From the NCBI RefSeq assembly GCF_900101545.1, contig NZ_FMZU01000018.1:1-64000 (forward strand): a DNA stretch of 64,000 nucleotides, written 5' to 3'. Source of the stretch: Variovorax sp. CF079. Its GTDB lineage: Bacteria > Pseudomonadota > Gammaproteobacteria > Burkholderiales > Burkholderiaceae_C. The notes beneath the pieces were generated by a model, which saw nothing but the letters and a program-made list of their open reading frames with translations, made no database searches and had not been told where the DNA came from. A program made the position numbers and the translations under genes. Below, in pieces: positions 55,936 through 64,000 of this stretch (its first letter is position 1; each line of letters starts with the position of its first letter).

Positions 55936-56733
55936 ATGACCGACTTCACCACGCTCGAACTCGAGATCGAAGGCGCCGTCGCGCGCATCTGGCTCAACCG
56001 GCCGGAGCTGCGCAATGCCTTCGACGATGTCGTCATCCGCGAGCTCGGCGAAGCCTTCTCGCAGGCGAGCGCCGCGGCCGACGTGCGCGTGATCGTGCTC
56101 GGCGCCAACGGCCCGGCCTTCTGCGCCGGCGCGAACCTCAACTGGATGCGCCGCGCGGCCGACTTCACGCACGAGCAGAACATGGCCGATGCGGGCGGTC
56201 TGGCCGCGATGCTGCGCACCATCCATGAGAGCCCGAAGCCGGTGATCGCGCGCGTGCAGGGCGACGTCTACGCGGGCGGCATGGGGCTGGTCGCCGCCTG
56301 CGATGTCGCGGTGTCGGTCGACACGGCCTGGTACTGCCTGAGCGAAGTCAAGATCGGCCTGATTCCAGCGACCATCAGTCCCTATGTGCTCCGCGCGATG
56401 GGCACGCGCGCGGCGCAGCGTTACTTCCTCACGGCGGAGCGCTTCACCGCGGCCGAAGCGCATCGCATCGGCTTCGTGCATGAGGTGGTGGCAGCCGACG
56501 CGCTCGATGCCAAGGTGGCCGAGCTGGTGAAGGCCTTCACCGGCGCCAGTCCGGCGGCGGTGCGCGCCTGCAAGCAGTTGATCGCCGACGTGGCAGGCCG
56601 CGAGATCGACGACGCGTTGATCGCGAAGACCGTGCAAGGGATCGCCGACATCCGTGCCAGCGAGGAAGGCCGCGAGGGCGTGCAGGCCTTCCTGCAGAAG
56701 CGCAAGCCTTCCTGGCTCGGCGGGCAAAAATGA
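55936..56733 (+). CDS. liuC: Methylglutaconyl-CoA hydratase (enoyl-CoA hydratase family)
   Basis: A 265-residue crotonase-fold enzyme. The oxyanion-hole segments are GPAFCAGANLNWM and GDVYAGGMGLVAACD. In this operon it should hydrate 3-methylglutaconyl-CoA to HMG-CoA. It lies between the two carboxylase subunits, as in other liu operons. The following DUF4126 gene overlaps its stop by four bases (ATGA). Confidence 0.92.
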   Translation: MTDFTTLELEIEGAVARIWLNRPELRNAFDDVVIRELGEAFSQASAAADVRVIVLGANGPAFCAGANLNWMRRAADFTHEQNMADAGGLAAMLRTIHESPKPVIARVQGDVYAGGMGLVAACDVAVSVDTAWYCLSEVKIGLIPATISPYVLRAMGTRAAQRYFLTAERFTAAEAHRIGFVHEVVAADALDAKVAELVKAFTGASPAAVRACKQLIADVAGREIDDALIAKTVQGIADIRASEEGREGVQAFLQKRKPSWLGGQK

Positions 56734-57401
56734 CTTCGCTCGACCTGCCGCAACTGCTCGCGCTGGCCGCCGCCATCGGCTGGGCCAGCGGCATTCGGCT
56801 CTACCTGGTCGTGCTGTTGACCGGACTGGCCGGCTACCTCGGCTGGGTGCCGCTGCCGGGCGGATTGCAGCTGCTCGCGCATCCGGTGGTCATTGCGGCC
56901 AGCGGCTTCATGGTCTTCGTCGAGTTCTTCGCCGACAAGATCCCGGGCCTCGATTCGCTGTGGGACATGGTGCACACGGCCATCCGCATTCCGGCCGGCG
57001 CGGCGCTCGCGGCCAGCGTCTTCGGCACCGACCATGCGGTGATGGCGATCGTGGCCGCGCTGCTGGGCGGCGGCTTCGCGGCGACGGCGCATGCGGCCAA
57101 GGCCACCACGCGCGCCGCCATCAACACCTCGCCCGAACCCTTCAGCAATGTCGGCGCCTCGCTGGTCGAAGACAGCATGGTGCCGGCCGGACTTTGGTTG
57201 GCCGTGGCGCATCCGCTGGTGTTCGCGGTGCTCTTCATCGCCGTGCTCGTGCTCAGCGTGTGGCTGATCCGAAAGAGCTGGCGCTTCCTCAAGGCGCTGT
57301 TCGGACGCGTGGCGCGCATCTTCAGCGGACGGCCGGATCCTGGCGTCGTATCCGCATTCCAGTTCAAGAAAAATTCCCCGGAAGACACTCCTCATGTTTA
57401 A
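56730..57401 (+). CDS. DUF4126 family membrane protein
   Basis: A 223-residue integral membrane protein with about five hydrophobic segments. The segments ASGIRLYLVVLLTGLAGYLG, FVEFFADKIPGLDSLWDMVH and AINTSPEPFSNVGASLVED are characteristic of DUF4126, a family without assigned function. It overlaps both neighbours (ATGA with liuC, eight bases with liuD), so it is translated with the leucine pathway enzymes. A transport or membrane-tethering role is only a guess. Confidence 0.85.
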   Translation: MTSLDLPQLLALAAAIGWASGIRLYLVVLLTGLAGYLGWVPLPGGLQLLAHPVVIAASGFMVFVEFFADKIPGLDSLWDMVHTAIRIPAGAALAASVFGTDHAVMAIVAALLGGGFAATAHAAKATTRAAINTSPEPFSNVGASLVEDSMVPAGLWLAVAHPLVFAVLFIAVLVLSVWLIRKSWRFLKALFGRVARIFSGRPDPGVVSAFQFKKNSPEDTPHV

Positions 57402-59388
57402 GAAGATTCTCATTGCCAACCGCGGGGAAATCGCCTGCCGCGTGGCCGCGACGGCGCGCCGCATGGCGATCCGCACGGTCGCCGTGTACTCGGACGCCGA
57501 CGCCCATGCCAATCACGTGCGCGCCTGCGACGAGGCCATCCATCTCGGCGGCAGCGCGCCGAAGGACAGCTACCTGCGCTGGGAAAAGATCCTCGAAGCC
57601 GCCACGGCCAGCGGCGCGCAGGCGGTGCACCCGGGCTACGGCTTCCTGAGCGAGAACGAGGAGTTCGCGCAGGCCTGCGCCGATGCCGGTCTGGTCTTCA
57701 TCGGCCCGCCGCCCTCGGCCATCAAGGCCATGGGCCTGAAGGCCGAGTCCAAGCAACTGATGGAAAAGGCCGGCGTGCCGCTGGTGCCCGGCTACCACGG
57801 CAGCGACCAGGATCCGGCGCTGCTGCAGCGCGAGGCCGACCGCATCGGCTACCCGGTGCTGATCAAGGCCAGCGCCGGCGGTGGCGGCAAGGGCATGCGC
57901 GTGGTCGAGAGGGCAGTCGACTTCGCGCCCGCACTGGCTTCGTGCCAGCGCGAGGCCATCAACAGCTTCGGCGACGACGCGGTGCTGATCGAGAAGTACG
58001 TGCAGCGGCCGCGCCACATCGAGATCCAGGTGTTCGGCGACACGCAGGGCAACCACGTCTACCTGTTCGAGCGCGATTGCTCGGTGCAGCGGCGGCACCA
58101 GAAGGTGCTGGAAGAGGCGCCGGCGCCGGGCATGACGGAGGCCATGCGCAAGCAGATGGGCGAGGCGGCGGTGGCGGCGGCGCGCGCGGTGAAGTACGTG
58201 GGCGCGGGCACCGTCGAGTTCATCGTCGAGCAGCGCGGCGATGGTGAGATGAACTTTTTCTTCATGGAGATGAACACGCGGCTGCAGGTGGAGCATCCGG
58301 TGACCGAAGCGATCACCGGGCTCGACCTGGTCGAATGGCAGTTGCGTGTGGCCTCCGGCGAAGCGCTGCCGCTGACGCAGGATCAATTGCAGATCCACGG
58401 CCATGCGATCGAGGCGCGCATCTGCGCCGAGAACCCGGACAACAACTTCCTGCCCGCCACCGGCACGCTGCACGTCTACCGCAAGCCGCACGCCACGGCC
58501 TTCCAGCGCAGCCGGGTTCGCATCGACGACGGCGTGCGCGAAGGCGGCCTGATCTCGCCTTTCTACGACTCGATGATCGCCAAGCTGATCGTGCATGGCG
58601 CCACGCGCGAGGAGGCGCTGGCCCGGCTGGACGCGGCGCTGGCGCAAACGCACATCGTCGGCGTGGCGACCAATGTGCAGTTCCTGCGCGGCATCCTCTG
58701 CACCGACTCCTTTGCCCACGCGAAGCTCGACACCGCGCTGATCGAGCGCGAACGCGCGGTGCTGTTCGACCAGGAGGCGCTGGGCCTGCCGCTGGCGGCC
58801 GCGGCTTCGATCGCGCACACCTTGCTCGAAGAGGGCGCGAGCGCCTCGGCCGACCCTTTCAGCCGCCGCGACGGCTGGCAATCGCACGGCATCGCGCTGC
58901 GGCCCTTCGCCTTCGAGTTCCGCGGCGAGCCGCAGACAGCCGAGCTGAGCTACCTGCACGATGGCGCGCTGATGCTACGCGTCGGCGAGGTGTCGGGTCC
59001 GCTGGTGATCGGCCGCTTCCCCACGGGCGAGCTCGAGGTCCAGTTCAACGGCCAGCGCCACACCCTGGACGTCTACGAAGACCAGGACACGGCCTACATC
59101 TTCGCAGCGCACGGCGCCACGCGGATTGTCGCCATCGACCGCCTGGCCCATGCCGGCGACGTGCAGGCCGAGGGTGGCCGGCTCACCGCGCCGATGCCCG
59201 GCAAGGTCGTGTCCTTCGCGGTCAAGGCCGGCGACAAGGTCAGCCGCGGCCAGCCGCTGGCGGTGATGGAGGCGATGAAGATGGAGCACACGATCGCGGC
59301 GCCGGCGGACGGTACCGTGGAGGAGCTGCTCTATGCGCCGGGCGACCAGGTCACGGAAGGTGCCGAGCTGCTGCGGATCGCGGCTTGA
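57394..59388 (+). CDS. liuD: 3-Methylcrotonyl-CoA carboxylase alpha (biotin) subunit
   Basis: A 664-residue protein. The biotin carboxylase domain (about 1-445) contains KILIANRGEIACRV, the ATP-grasp SAGGGGKGMRVV and MNTRLQVEHPVTE; a BT linker follows, and the C-terminal biotinyl domain carries MEAMKMEH with the biotinylated lysine at 629. It carboxylates biotin with ATP and bicarbonate for transfer by LiuB. The ATG at 57394 overlaps the DUF4126 gene by eight bases. The length is typical. Confidence 0.97.
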   Translation: MFKKILIANRGEIACRVAATARRMAIRTVAVYSDADAHANHVRACDEAIHLGGSAPKDSYLRWEKILEAATASGAQAVHPGYGFLSENEEFAQACADAGLVFIGPPPSAIKAMGLKAESKQLMEKAGVPLVPGYHGSDQDPALLQREADRIGYPVLIKASAGGGGKGMRVVERAVDFAPALASCQREAINSFGDDAVLIEKYVQRPRHIEIQVFGDTQGNHVYLFERDCSVQRRHQKVLEEAPAPGMTEAMRKQMGEAAVAAARAVKYVGAGTVEFIVEQRGDGEMNFFFMEMNTRLQVEHPVTEAITGLDLVEWQLRVASGEALPLTQDQLQIHGHAIEARICAENPDNNFLPATGTLHVYRKPHATAFQRSRVRIDDGVREGGLISPFYDSMIAKLIVHGATREEALARLDAALAQTHIVGVATNVQFLRGILCTDSFAHAKLDTALIERERAVLFDQEALGLPLAAAASIAHTLLEEGASASADPFSRRDGWQSHGIALRPFAFEFRGEPQTAELSYLHDGALMLRVGEVSGPLVIGRFPTGELEVQFNGQRHTLDVYEDQDTAYIFAAHGATRIVAIDRLAHAGDVQAEGGRLTAPMPGKVVSFAVKAGDKVSRGQPLAVMEAMKMEHTIAAPADGTVEELLYAPGDQVTEGAELLRIAA

Positions 59389-59397
59389 GCCACCTCT

Positions 59398-59481
59398 CCG
59401 TTCGGGTTGAGCCTGTCGAAGCCGGGGGCGGCACTTCGGCCCTTCGACAAGCTCAGGACAGGCCAAGCTCAGTGCGAACGG
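59398..59481 (+). repeat. REP-like palindromic element after liuD
   Basis: An 84-base copy of the element at 54390-54473, with ends CCGTTCG and CGAACGG, in the spacer between liuD and the dehydrogenase gene. The equal length of both copies supports a discrete repeated unit. It can form a long imperfect hairpin in the mRNA, which may attenuate or stabilise. Confidence 0.9.
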
Positions 59482-59513
59482 GGATGGAATGCGGAACAGC
59501 GAAAATCCTCCAA

Positions 59514-60443
59514 ATGCGAATCACCGTCTGCCTCACCGACAACCGCCCCGATGCATGGATCGAGGGTCTGCGCGCTGCACTGCCCGAAGCCGTTGTGGAG
59601 AACTGGCGCCCCGGCACGCCACAAGCCGACCACGCCGTGGTCTGGGCACCGCCGCAAGCCTTCATCGACGAGCAGCCGAAGCTGCGCGGCATCTTCAACA
59701 TCGGCGCCGGCGTCGATGCGCTGCTCAAGCTGAAGCTGCCGCCCGAAGCCCAGGTGGTGCGGCTCGACGATGCCGGCATGTCGGTGCAGATGGCCGAGTA
59801 CGTCTGCCATGCGCTGATCCGGCATTTCCGCGAGTTCGACATCTACGAGGCCGACGCGCGCGAAGGCCGCTGGAGTTTCCGCAAGCCGCGCGAGCGCGAG
59901 GACTTCGCAGTCGGCGTGATGGGGCTCGGCGTACTGGGCGAGCGCGTCGCGAAGGCTGTTGCGCAGTTCGAGTTCCCGGTCAACGGCTGGAGCCGTTCGC
60001 CCAAGGCCATCGAGGGCCTGCGCTGTTTTGCCGGCGAGGCGGAGTTCAACGCCTTCCTGGGCGCGAGCCGCGTGCTGGTCAACCTGCTGCCGCTGACGGA
60101 GGCGACGCGCGGCATCCTGAACCGCGAGAACCTGTCGCGCCTGAACGGCGGCGGGCCGGGCGGCTACTTGATCAACGTGGCGCGCGGCGCGCACCTGGTG
60201 GAGTCCGACCTGATACCGCTGCTCGACAGCGGCCAGCTGGCCGGCGCCACGCTCGACGTGTTCGAGGTCGAGCCGCTTCCCACCGAGCATCCCTTCTGGC
60301 GCCATCCGAAGATCACGGTGACGCCGCACGGTTCCGCGCGCACCGTGCGCGAGGCCTCGATCGCCCAGATCGCCGACAAGATCCGGGCGGTCGAGAAGGG
60401 AGAGCCCATTGCGGGCGTGGTCGGGCGTGAGCGCGGATACTGA
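59514..60443 (+). CDS. ghrA: GhrA-like 2-hydroxyacid dehydrogenase
   Basis: A 309-residue D-2-hydroxyacid dehydrogenase resembling glyoxylate/hydroxypyruvate reductase A. The NAD(P)-binding motif GLGVLGERV is at about 139-147. The catalytic residues are seen as arginine in NVARGAH, glutamate in FEVEPLP and histidine in TVTPHGSA. The ATG at 59514 follows the REP element; no strong ribosome-binding site is visible, so its expression level is uncertain. It lies between liuD and HMG-CoA lyase, possibly reducing a 2-oxo acid of the pathway or glyoxylate. Confidence 0.88.
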   Translation: MRITVCLTDNRPDAWIEGLRAALPEAVVENWRPGTPQADHAVVWAPPQAFIDEQPKLRGIFNIGAGVDALLKLKLPPEAQVVRLDDAGMSVQMAEYVCHALIRHFREFDIYEADAREGRWSFRKPREREDFAVGVMGLGVLGERVAKAVAQFEFPVNGWSRSPKAIEGLRCFAGEAEFNAFLGASRVLVNLLPLTEATRGILNRENLSRLNGGGPGGYLINVARGAHLVESDLIPLLDSGQLAGATLDVFEVEPLPTEHPFWRHPKITVTPHGSARTVREASIAQIADKIRAVEKGEPIAGVVGRERGY

Positions 60444-60464
60444 TTCGCTCCACGAGAGGCAAGT

Positions 60465-61385
60465 ATGAAACTTCCATCCAAAGTCAAGATCGTCGACGTC
60501 GGTCCGCGCGACGGCCTGCAGAACGAAAAGCAGCCGGTATCGGCCGAGATCAAGATCGGCCTGGTGCACCGCCTTCAGGACGCCGGCCTGAAGGAGATCG
60601 AGGTCACCAGCTTCGTGAGTCCCAAGTGGGTGCCGCAGATGGCCGACAACGCCGAAGTCATGCACGGCCTCCGCCGCAAGCCGGGCGTGCGCTACTCGGT
60701 GCTGACGCCGAACATGAAGGGCTTCGAGGCCGCGATCGCGGCGCCGCGCGAGGAATGGCCCGACGAGATCGTGGTCTTCGGCGCCGCCAGCGAAGCCTTC
60801 AGCCAGAAGAACATCAACTGCTCGATCGCCGAGAGCATCGAGCGCTTCCGGCCAGTCGTCGAGGCGGCGCGCGAGAAGGGCATCTACGTGCGCGGCGCGA
60901 TGTCGTGCACGGTGGGCTGCCCCTACGAGGGCGAGATTGCGCCCTCGCGCGTCGACATGCTGGCCGGGCTCATGAAGAACATCGGCGTGCAGCACGTCGG
61001 CGTGGCCGACACCATCGGCGTCGGCACGCCGGTGAAGGTGCAGCGCGCGCTCGAGGTGACGCTGAAGCACTACGGCGTGGACGATGTCTCCGGCCACTAC
61101 CACGACACCTACGGCCAGGCGCTCTCCAACACGCTCGCGAGCCTGGAGATGGGCGTGTGGCAGTTCGATACCTCGGTGGGCGGGCTCGGCGGCTGTCCTT
61201 TTGCCAAGGGCGCGACCGGCAATGTCGCGACCGAGGATGTGGTCTACATGCTGCACGGCATGGATATCGCGACCGGCATCGAACTCGATCTGCTGATCGA
61301 TGCCGGCGTCTACATCAACGAGGCGCTGGGGCGCGAGCCGAACTCGCGGGTGTCGAAGGCCATCCGCATCAAGAGGGCCAATTGA
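60465..61385 (+). CDS. liuE: Hydroxymethylglutaryl-CoA lyase
   Basis: A 306-residue TIM-barrel lyase that splits HMG-CoA to acetyl-CoA and acetoacetate, the last step of leucine degradation. VGPRDGLQNE forms the N-terminal substrate/metal motif, and the catalytic cysteine lies in GGLGGCPFAKGATGN near the C-terminus. GAGAGG precedes the ATG. The stop overlaps the YbaK-like gene start by one base. The thiolase at 36.9 kb could use the acetoacetate after activation. Confidence 0.97.
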   Translation: MKLPSKVKIVDVGPRDGLQNEKQPVSAEIKIGLVHRLQDAGLKEIEVTSFVSPKWVPQMADNAEVMHGLRRKPGVRYSVLTPNMKGFEAAIAAPREEWPDEIVVFGAASEAFSQKNINCSIAESIERFRPVVEAAREKGIYVRGAMSCTVGCPYEGEIAPSRVDMLAGLMKNIGVQHVGVADTIGVGTPVKVQRALEVTLKHYGVDDVSGHYHDTYGQALSNTLASLEMGVWQFDTSVGGLGGCPFAKGATGNVATEDVVYMLHGMDIATGIELDLLIDAGVYINEALGREPNSRVSKAIRIKRAN

Positions 61386-61873
61386 TGTGCGGCGCTGAAC
61401 TGACTTCGCTTCCAGATGGCGTCCAGCGCGTCGCGCGCCTGCTGCAGGACAGGGGCCATCCCCACGCGCCGCAGATGCTCGACGATGCCTGCCGCACGGC
61501 GCAGCAGGCGGCCGATGCGCTGGGCATCGCAGTGGGGCAGATCGCCAAGAGCATCGTGTTCCGCCGCAAGAGCGACGACACGGCGGTGCTGGTCGTGACC
61601 TCGGGCGACAAGCGCGTGGACGAGAAGAAGGTGGAGGCGCTGGTCGGCAAGCTGGGCCGTGCCGACGCCGATTTCGTCAAGAGCACAACAGGCTTCTCGA
61701 TCGGCGGCGTCTCGCCCTTCGCGCACGCCATGCCGCCGGTCATGCTGATCGACCGCGAGCTGTTCCGCTTCGAGGACGTCTGGGCCGCGGCCGGCCATCC
61801 GCATGCGGTGGTGCGGCTGCGCCCGCACGATCTCGAAGGGTTGACCGGCGCACCGGTCGCGGACGTGGTGTGA
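61385..61873 (+). CDS. YbaK/EbsC-type aminoacyl-tRNA deacylase
   Basis: A 162-residue protein of the YbaK/ProX editing-domain fold. KSIVFRRKSDDTAVLVV, SGDKRVDEKKV and GFSIGGVSPFAH (with the conserved glycine-rich loop) are typical. It removes mischarged amino acids such as cysteine or alanine from tRNA-Pro. The ATG at 61385 overlaps the HMG-CoA lyase stop (TGATG), so it is coupled to the liu operon although its function is unrelated. Confidence 0.9.
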   Translation: MCGAELTSLPDGVQRVARLLQDRGHPHAPQMLDDACRTAQQAADALGIAVGQIAKSIVFRRKSDDTAVLVVTSGDKRVDEKKVEALVGKLGRADADFVKSTTGFSIGGVSPFAHAMPPVMLIDRELFRFEDVWAAAGHPHAVVRLRPHDLEGLTGAPVADVV

Positions 61874-61878
61874 GCTCG

Positions 61879-62076
61879 ATGTCCGCGCAAGCCGTTCCAT
61901 CGCCTTGCACCTCGGTGTGCCGCATGAATGCACAGAGCGGGCTGTGCGAGGGCTGCTTCCGTACGCTCGAGGAGATCGCGGGCTGGAGCCGCATGGACGA
62001 CGCGGCCAAAGAGGCCGTCTGGCTGCGCATCGAAGAGCGCAAGGCGGCCCACCCCGACGAAGCGGAATGCCCATGA
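61879..62076 (+). CDS. DUF1289 small cysteine-rich protein
   Basis: A 65-residue DUF1289-type protein. Cysteines follow the pattern C-x3-C, C-x2-C in PCTSVCRMNAQSGLCEGC, suggesting a small metal site (iron-sulphur or zinc). FRTLEEIAGWSRM is the family's conserved segment. A GTG at 61870 could start translation inside the YbaK-like stop codon; the ATG at 61879 is taken. It overlaps the DsbA-like gene by four bases (ATGA). Confidence 0.82.
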   Translation: MSAQAVPSPCTSVCRMNAQSGLCEGCFRTLEEIAGWSRMDDAAKEAVWLRIEERKAAHPDEAECP

Positions 62077-62714
62077 AGCACATCACTTTCCATCTCGACT
62101 TCATCTCGCCCTACGCCTACCTGGCCTTCGAGCATCTGCCGCGGGCGCTCGAGGGGCTGAGCTACAGCGTGGCCTACCGGCCGGTGCTGCTCGGCGCGCT
62201 GCTCAAGCACCATGGCCAGCTCGGCCCGGCCGAGGTCCCCGCCAAGCGAGCCTGGACCTACCGCCATGTGCTGTGGCTGGGTCAAGCGAACGGCATCGCG
62301 ATCGAGATGCCGGCTTCGCACCCCTACAACCCGCTGCCGCATCTGCGCCTCGCGCTGGCCACCACGCCGGACGGCGACATCAACCGCCATGTGGCCGAAA
62401 CCATCTTCCGTGACGTCTGGCAGGGCGGCGGCGAAGCGAGCGATGCCACGCGTTTGGCCGCGCTCGCCGCGCGCTTGAAGCAGGTGCGCGACGGCGCAGG
62501 CGACGAAGTCAAGGCCCAGCTCAAAACCAACACCGACGAAGCCGTGGCAAGCGGCGTGTTCGGCGTGCCGGCTTACGCGGTCGACGGGCGCCTGTTCTGG
62601 GGCTTCGACGGCCTCGTGATGCTGCGCGCCTACCTCGCCGGCGATGCCTGGTTCGCAGGCCCGCAGTGGGACGGCGCCGACCAAAGGCCTTCGCTGCTGC
62701 GCCGCAATCGCTGA
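62073..62714 (+). CDS. 2-Hydroxychromene-2-carboxylate isomerase family (DsbA-like) protein
   Basis: A 213-residue thioredoxin-fold protein of the kappa-class GST/HCCA isomerase group. The active-site serine is S12 in DFISPYAYLA, and the C-terminal GVFGVPAYAVDGRLFWGFD is typical. Members isomerise chromene carboxylates in naphthalene pathways or act on glutathione adducts; the substrate is unknown here. It is translationally coupled to the DUF1289 gene. Confidence 0.9.
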   Translation: MKHITFHLDFISPYAYLAFEHLPRALEGLSYSVAYRPVLLGALLKHHGQLGPAEVPAKRAWTYRHVLWLGQANGIAIEMPASHPYNPLPHLRLALATTPDGDINRHVAETIFRDVWQGGGEASDATRLAALAARLKQVRDGAGDEVKAQLKTNTDEAVASGVFGVPAYAVDGRLFWGFDGLVMLRAYLAGDAWFAGPQWDGADQRPSLLRRNR

Positions 62715-62859
62715 GTTTCTTACAAGCTGAAACGTACGCTTCGGGTTTCACCTTAAACCGTCAGCATCGATTCAGTTTGGCGAAAGCCCTGGGTCAGTCG
62801 CCGCCCCAAGAATCGCCCTAGGTCCCACGCCGTGGGCCGAATTCCTAGGAGACGACCAA
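62715..62859. promoter_or_regulatory. Spacer upstream of the MHS transporter
   Basis: A 145-base gap before the transporter gene. It contains a short hairpin (CCCACG, loop C, CGTGGG at 62823-62835) and, nearer the start, AGGAG as ribosome-binding site. I could not fix promoter boxes with confidence. Confidence 0.35.
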
Positions 62860-64000
62860 ATGGCAGCCACACTTGATTCACGGGGAAGGCCGATGCCCGT
62901 ACCCCGGCCCATGTCCTCGGAGGAGAAGAAAGTCATCTTCGCCTCTTCGCTCGGCACCGTGTTCGAGTGGTACGACTTCTATCTCTACGGTTCGCTCGCG
63001 GCGATCATCGCCAAGCAGTTCTTCAGCGGCCTGGATGCGGGCGCGGCCTTCATCTTCGCGCTCTTGGCCTTCGCGGCGGGCTTCCTGGTGCGGCCCTTCG
63101 GCGCCATCGTGTTCGGCCGTCTCGGCGACATGATCGGGCGCAAGTACACCTTCCTGGTGACCATCCTGATCATGGGCCTGTCGACCTTCATCGTCGGCCT
63201 GCTGCCCAGCTACGCGACCATCGGCGTCGCGGCGCCGGTGATCCTGATTGCGCTGCGCATGCTGCAAGGCCTCGCGCTCGGCGGCGAGTACGGCGGTGCT
63301 GCCACCTACGTGGCCGAGCACTCGCCGCACGGCAAGCGCGGCGCCTACACCTCGTGGATCCAGACCACGGCCACGCTGGGCCTGTTCCTGAGCTTGCTGG
63401 TCATCCTCGGTGTGCGCACCTGGATCGGCGAACAGGCCTTCAGCGACTGGGGCTGGCGCATTCCGTTCCTGGTCTCGATCGCGCTGCTGGCCATCTCGGT
63501 GTGGATCCGGCTCTCGCTCTCCGAGTCGCCGGCCTTCCAGAAGATGAAGGCCGAGGGCAAGACCTCGAAGGCGCCGCTGACCGAATCCTTCGGGCAGTGG
63601 AAGAACCTCAAGATCGTGATCCTGGCACTCGTCGGCCTCACTGCCGGCCAGGCCGTGGTCTGGTACTCGGGCCAGTTCTATGCGCTCTTCTTCCTGACGC
63701 AGCAGCTCAAGGTGGACGGCATCACGGCCAACCTGATGATTGCCGCATCGCTCCTGATCGGCACGCCCTTCTTCGTGGTGTTCGGCACGCTGTCCGACAA
63801 GATCGGCCGCAAGCCCATCATCATGGCCGGCTGCCTGCTGGCCGTCGTCACCTACTTCCCGGTCTTCAAGATGCTGGCCGAAGCGGCCAACCCGGACCTG
63901 GCCAGGGCGCAGGCGACCGCAGCCGTGACGGTGACCGCCGATCCCGCGACCTGCTCCTTCCAGGGCAATCCGGTCGCGCGCGAAATCGACTTCAGAAGCT
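62860..64000 (+). CDS. MHS-family MFS transporter, partial (3' end outside the window)
   Basis: At least 380 residues of a major facilitator of the metabolite:H+ symporter family (ProP/KgtP type). FEWYDFYLYGSLAAIIAK is the first helix, GRLGDMIGRKYTF the MFS loop motif, GEYGGAATYVAEH the family helix and GTLSDKIGRKPIIMAG the repeat motif. About eight membrane segments are seen before the window ends, in a periplasmic loop rich in alanine and threonine. AGGAG at good spacing fixes the start at 62860. It probably imports an organic acid or osmolyte; the substrate is not identifiable. Confidence 0.93.
   Translation, partial: MAATLDSRGRPMPVPRPMSSEEKKVIFASSLGTVFEWYDFYLYGSLAAIIAKQFFSGLDAGAAFIFALLAFAAGFLVRPFGAIVFGRLGDMIGRKYTFLVTILIMGLSTFIVGLLPSYATIGVAAPVILIALRMLQGLALGGEYGGAATYVAEHSPHGKRGAYTSWIQTTATLGLFLSLLVILGVRTWIGEQAFSDWGWRIPFLVSIALLAISVWIRLSLSESPAFQKMKAEGKTSKAPLTESFGQWKNLKIVILALVGLTAGQAVVWYSGQFYALFFLTQQLKVDGITANLMIAASLLIGTPFFVVFGTLSDKIGRKPIIMAGCLLAVVTYFPVFKMLAEAANPDLARAQATAAVTVTADPATCSFQGNPVAREIDFRS

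Overview
The window is a high-GC chromosomal segment from a betaproteobacterium of the Comamonadaceae, most like Variovorax or a close relative. This rests on gene content and order (a glyQ-glyS-gmhB-plsC-ygjP block, a liu leucine-degradation operon, aceK next to a beta-carbonic anhydrase), on betaproteobacterial 5S rRNA sequence, and on two families of interspersed palindromic repeats. Genes are packed on both strands, with no gap over 300 bases. I see no prophage, insertion sequence, integron or CRISPR array.

Left third (1-20.3 kb). The window opens on the 3' end of a 5S rRNA and its terminator. It continues with a FadD/metallo-hydrolase pair and a membrane-anchored lipase. A minus-strand aromatic amino acid operon follows: 4-hydroxyphenylpyruvate dioxygenase, a periplasmic PheC-like cyclohexadienyl dehydratase lipoprotein and phenylalanine hydroxylase, with a divergent Lrp-type regulator. 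Next come a GNAT protein, CorC and Lnt. A six-gene minus-strand operon (11-16 kb) combines a thiamine-precursor-type ABC importer with a creatininase-family amidohydrolase, a GlcD-type FAD oxidase and a flavodoxin-fold reductase; it looks like uptake and breakdown of an unidentified nitrogen heterocycle. Back to back with it is a four-gene plus-strand operon (16.3-19.6 kb): a peroxiredoxin, a 2OG-Fe(II) oxygenase, a 66-residue small protein and a two-domain SagB-like nitroreductase. This is the best candidate here for an undescribed system.

Middle (20.3-46 kb). Asparaginase, glycyl-tRNA synthetase, GmhB (with an unusual catalytic-motif substitution), PlsC and a YgjP-like metalloprotease are on the plus strand. 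On the minus strand lie an SDR, a hybrid histidine kinase with its LuxR-type response regulator, a pseudouridine synthase, and a leucine-rich-repeat protein kinase translationally coupled to a metallo-beta-lactamase-fold protein. A LiuR-like MerR regulator with a palindromic operator follows. Then come carbonic anhydrase, AceK, thiolase, an M20 peptidase, an acyl-CoA dehydrogenase, an amidase, and a DedA-rhodanese fusion.

Right third (46-64 kb). A TPP riboswitch controls thiC. An AraC-type regulator is divergent from a long liu operon: isovaleryl-CoA dehydrogenase, an acyl-CoA ligase, both methylcrotonyl-CoA carboxylase subunits, methylglutaconyl-CoA hydratase and HMG-CoA lyase, interleaved with DinB, DUF4126 and a GhrA-like reductase. 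Together these take leucine-derived isovaleryl-CoA to acetyl-CoA and acetoacetate. The carboxylase beta subunit contains an 84-base REP-type palindrome inserted in frame at the inter-domain linker. The segment ends in a truncated MHS-family transporter.
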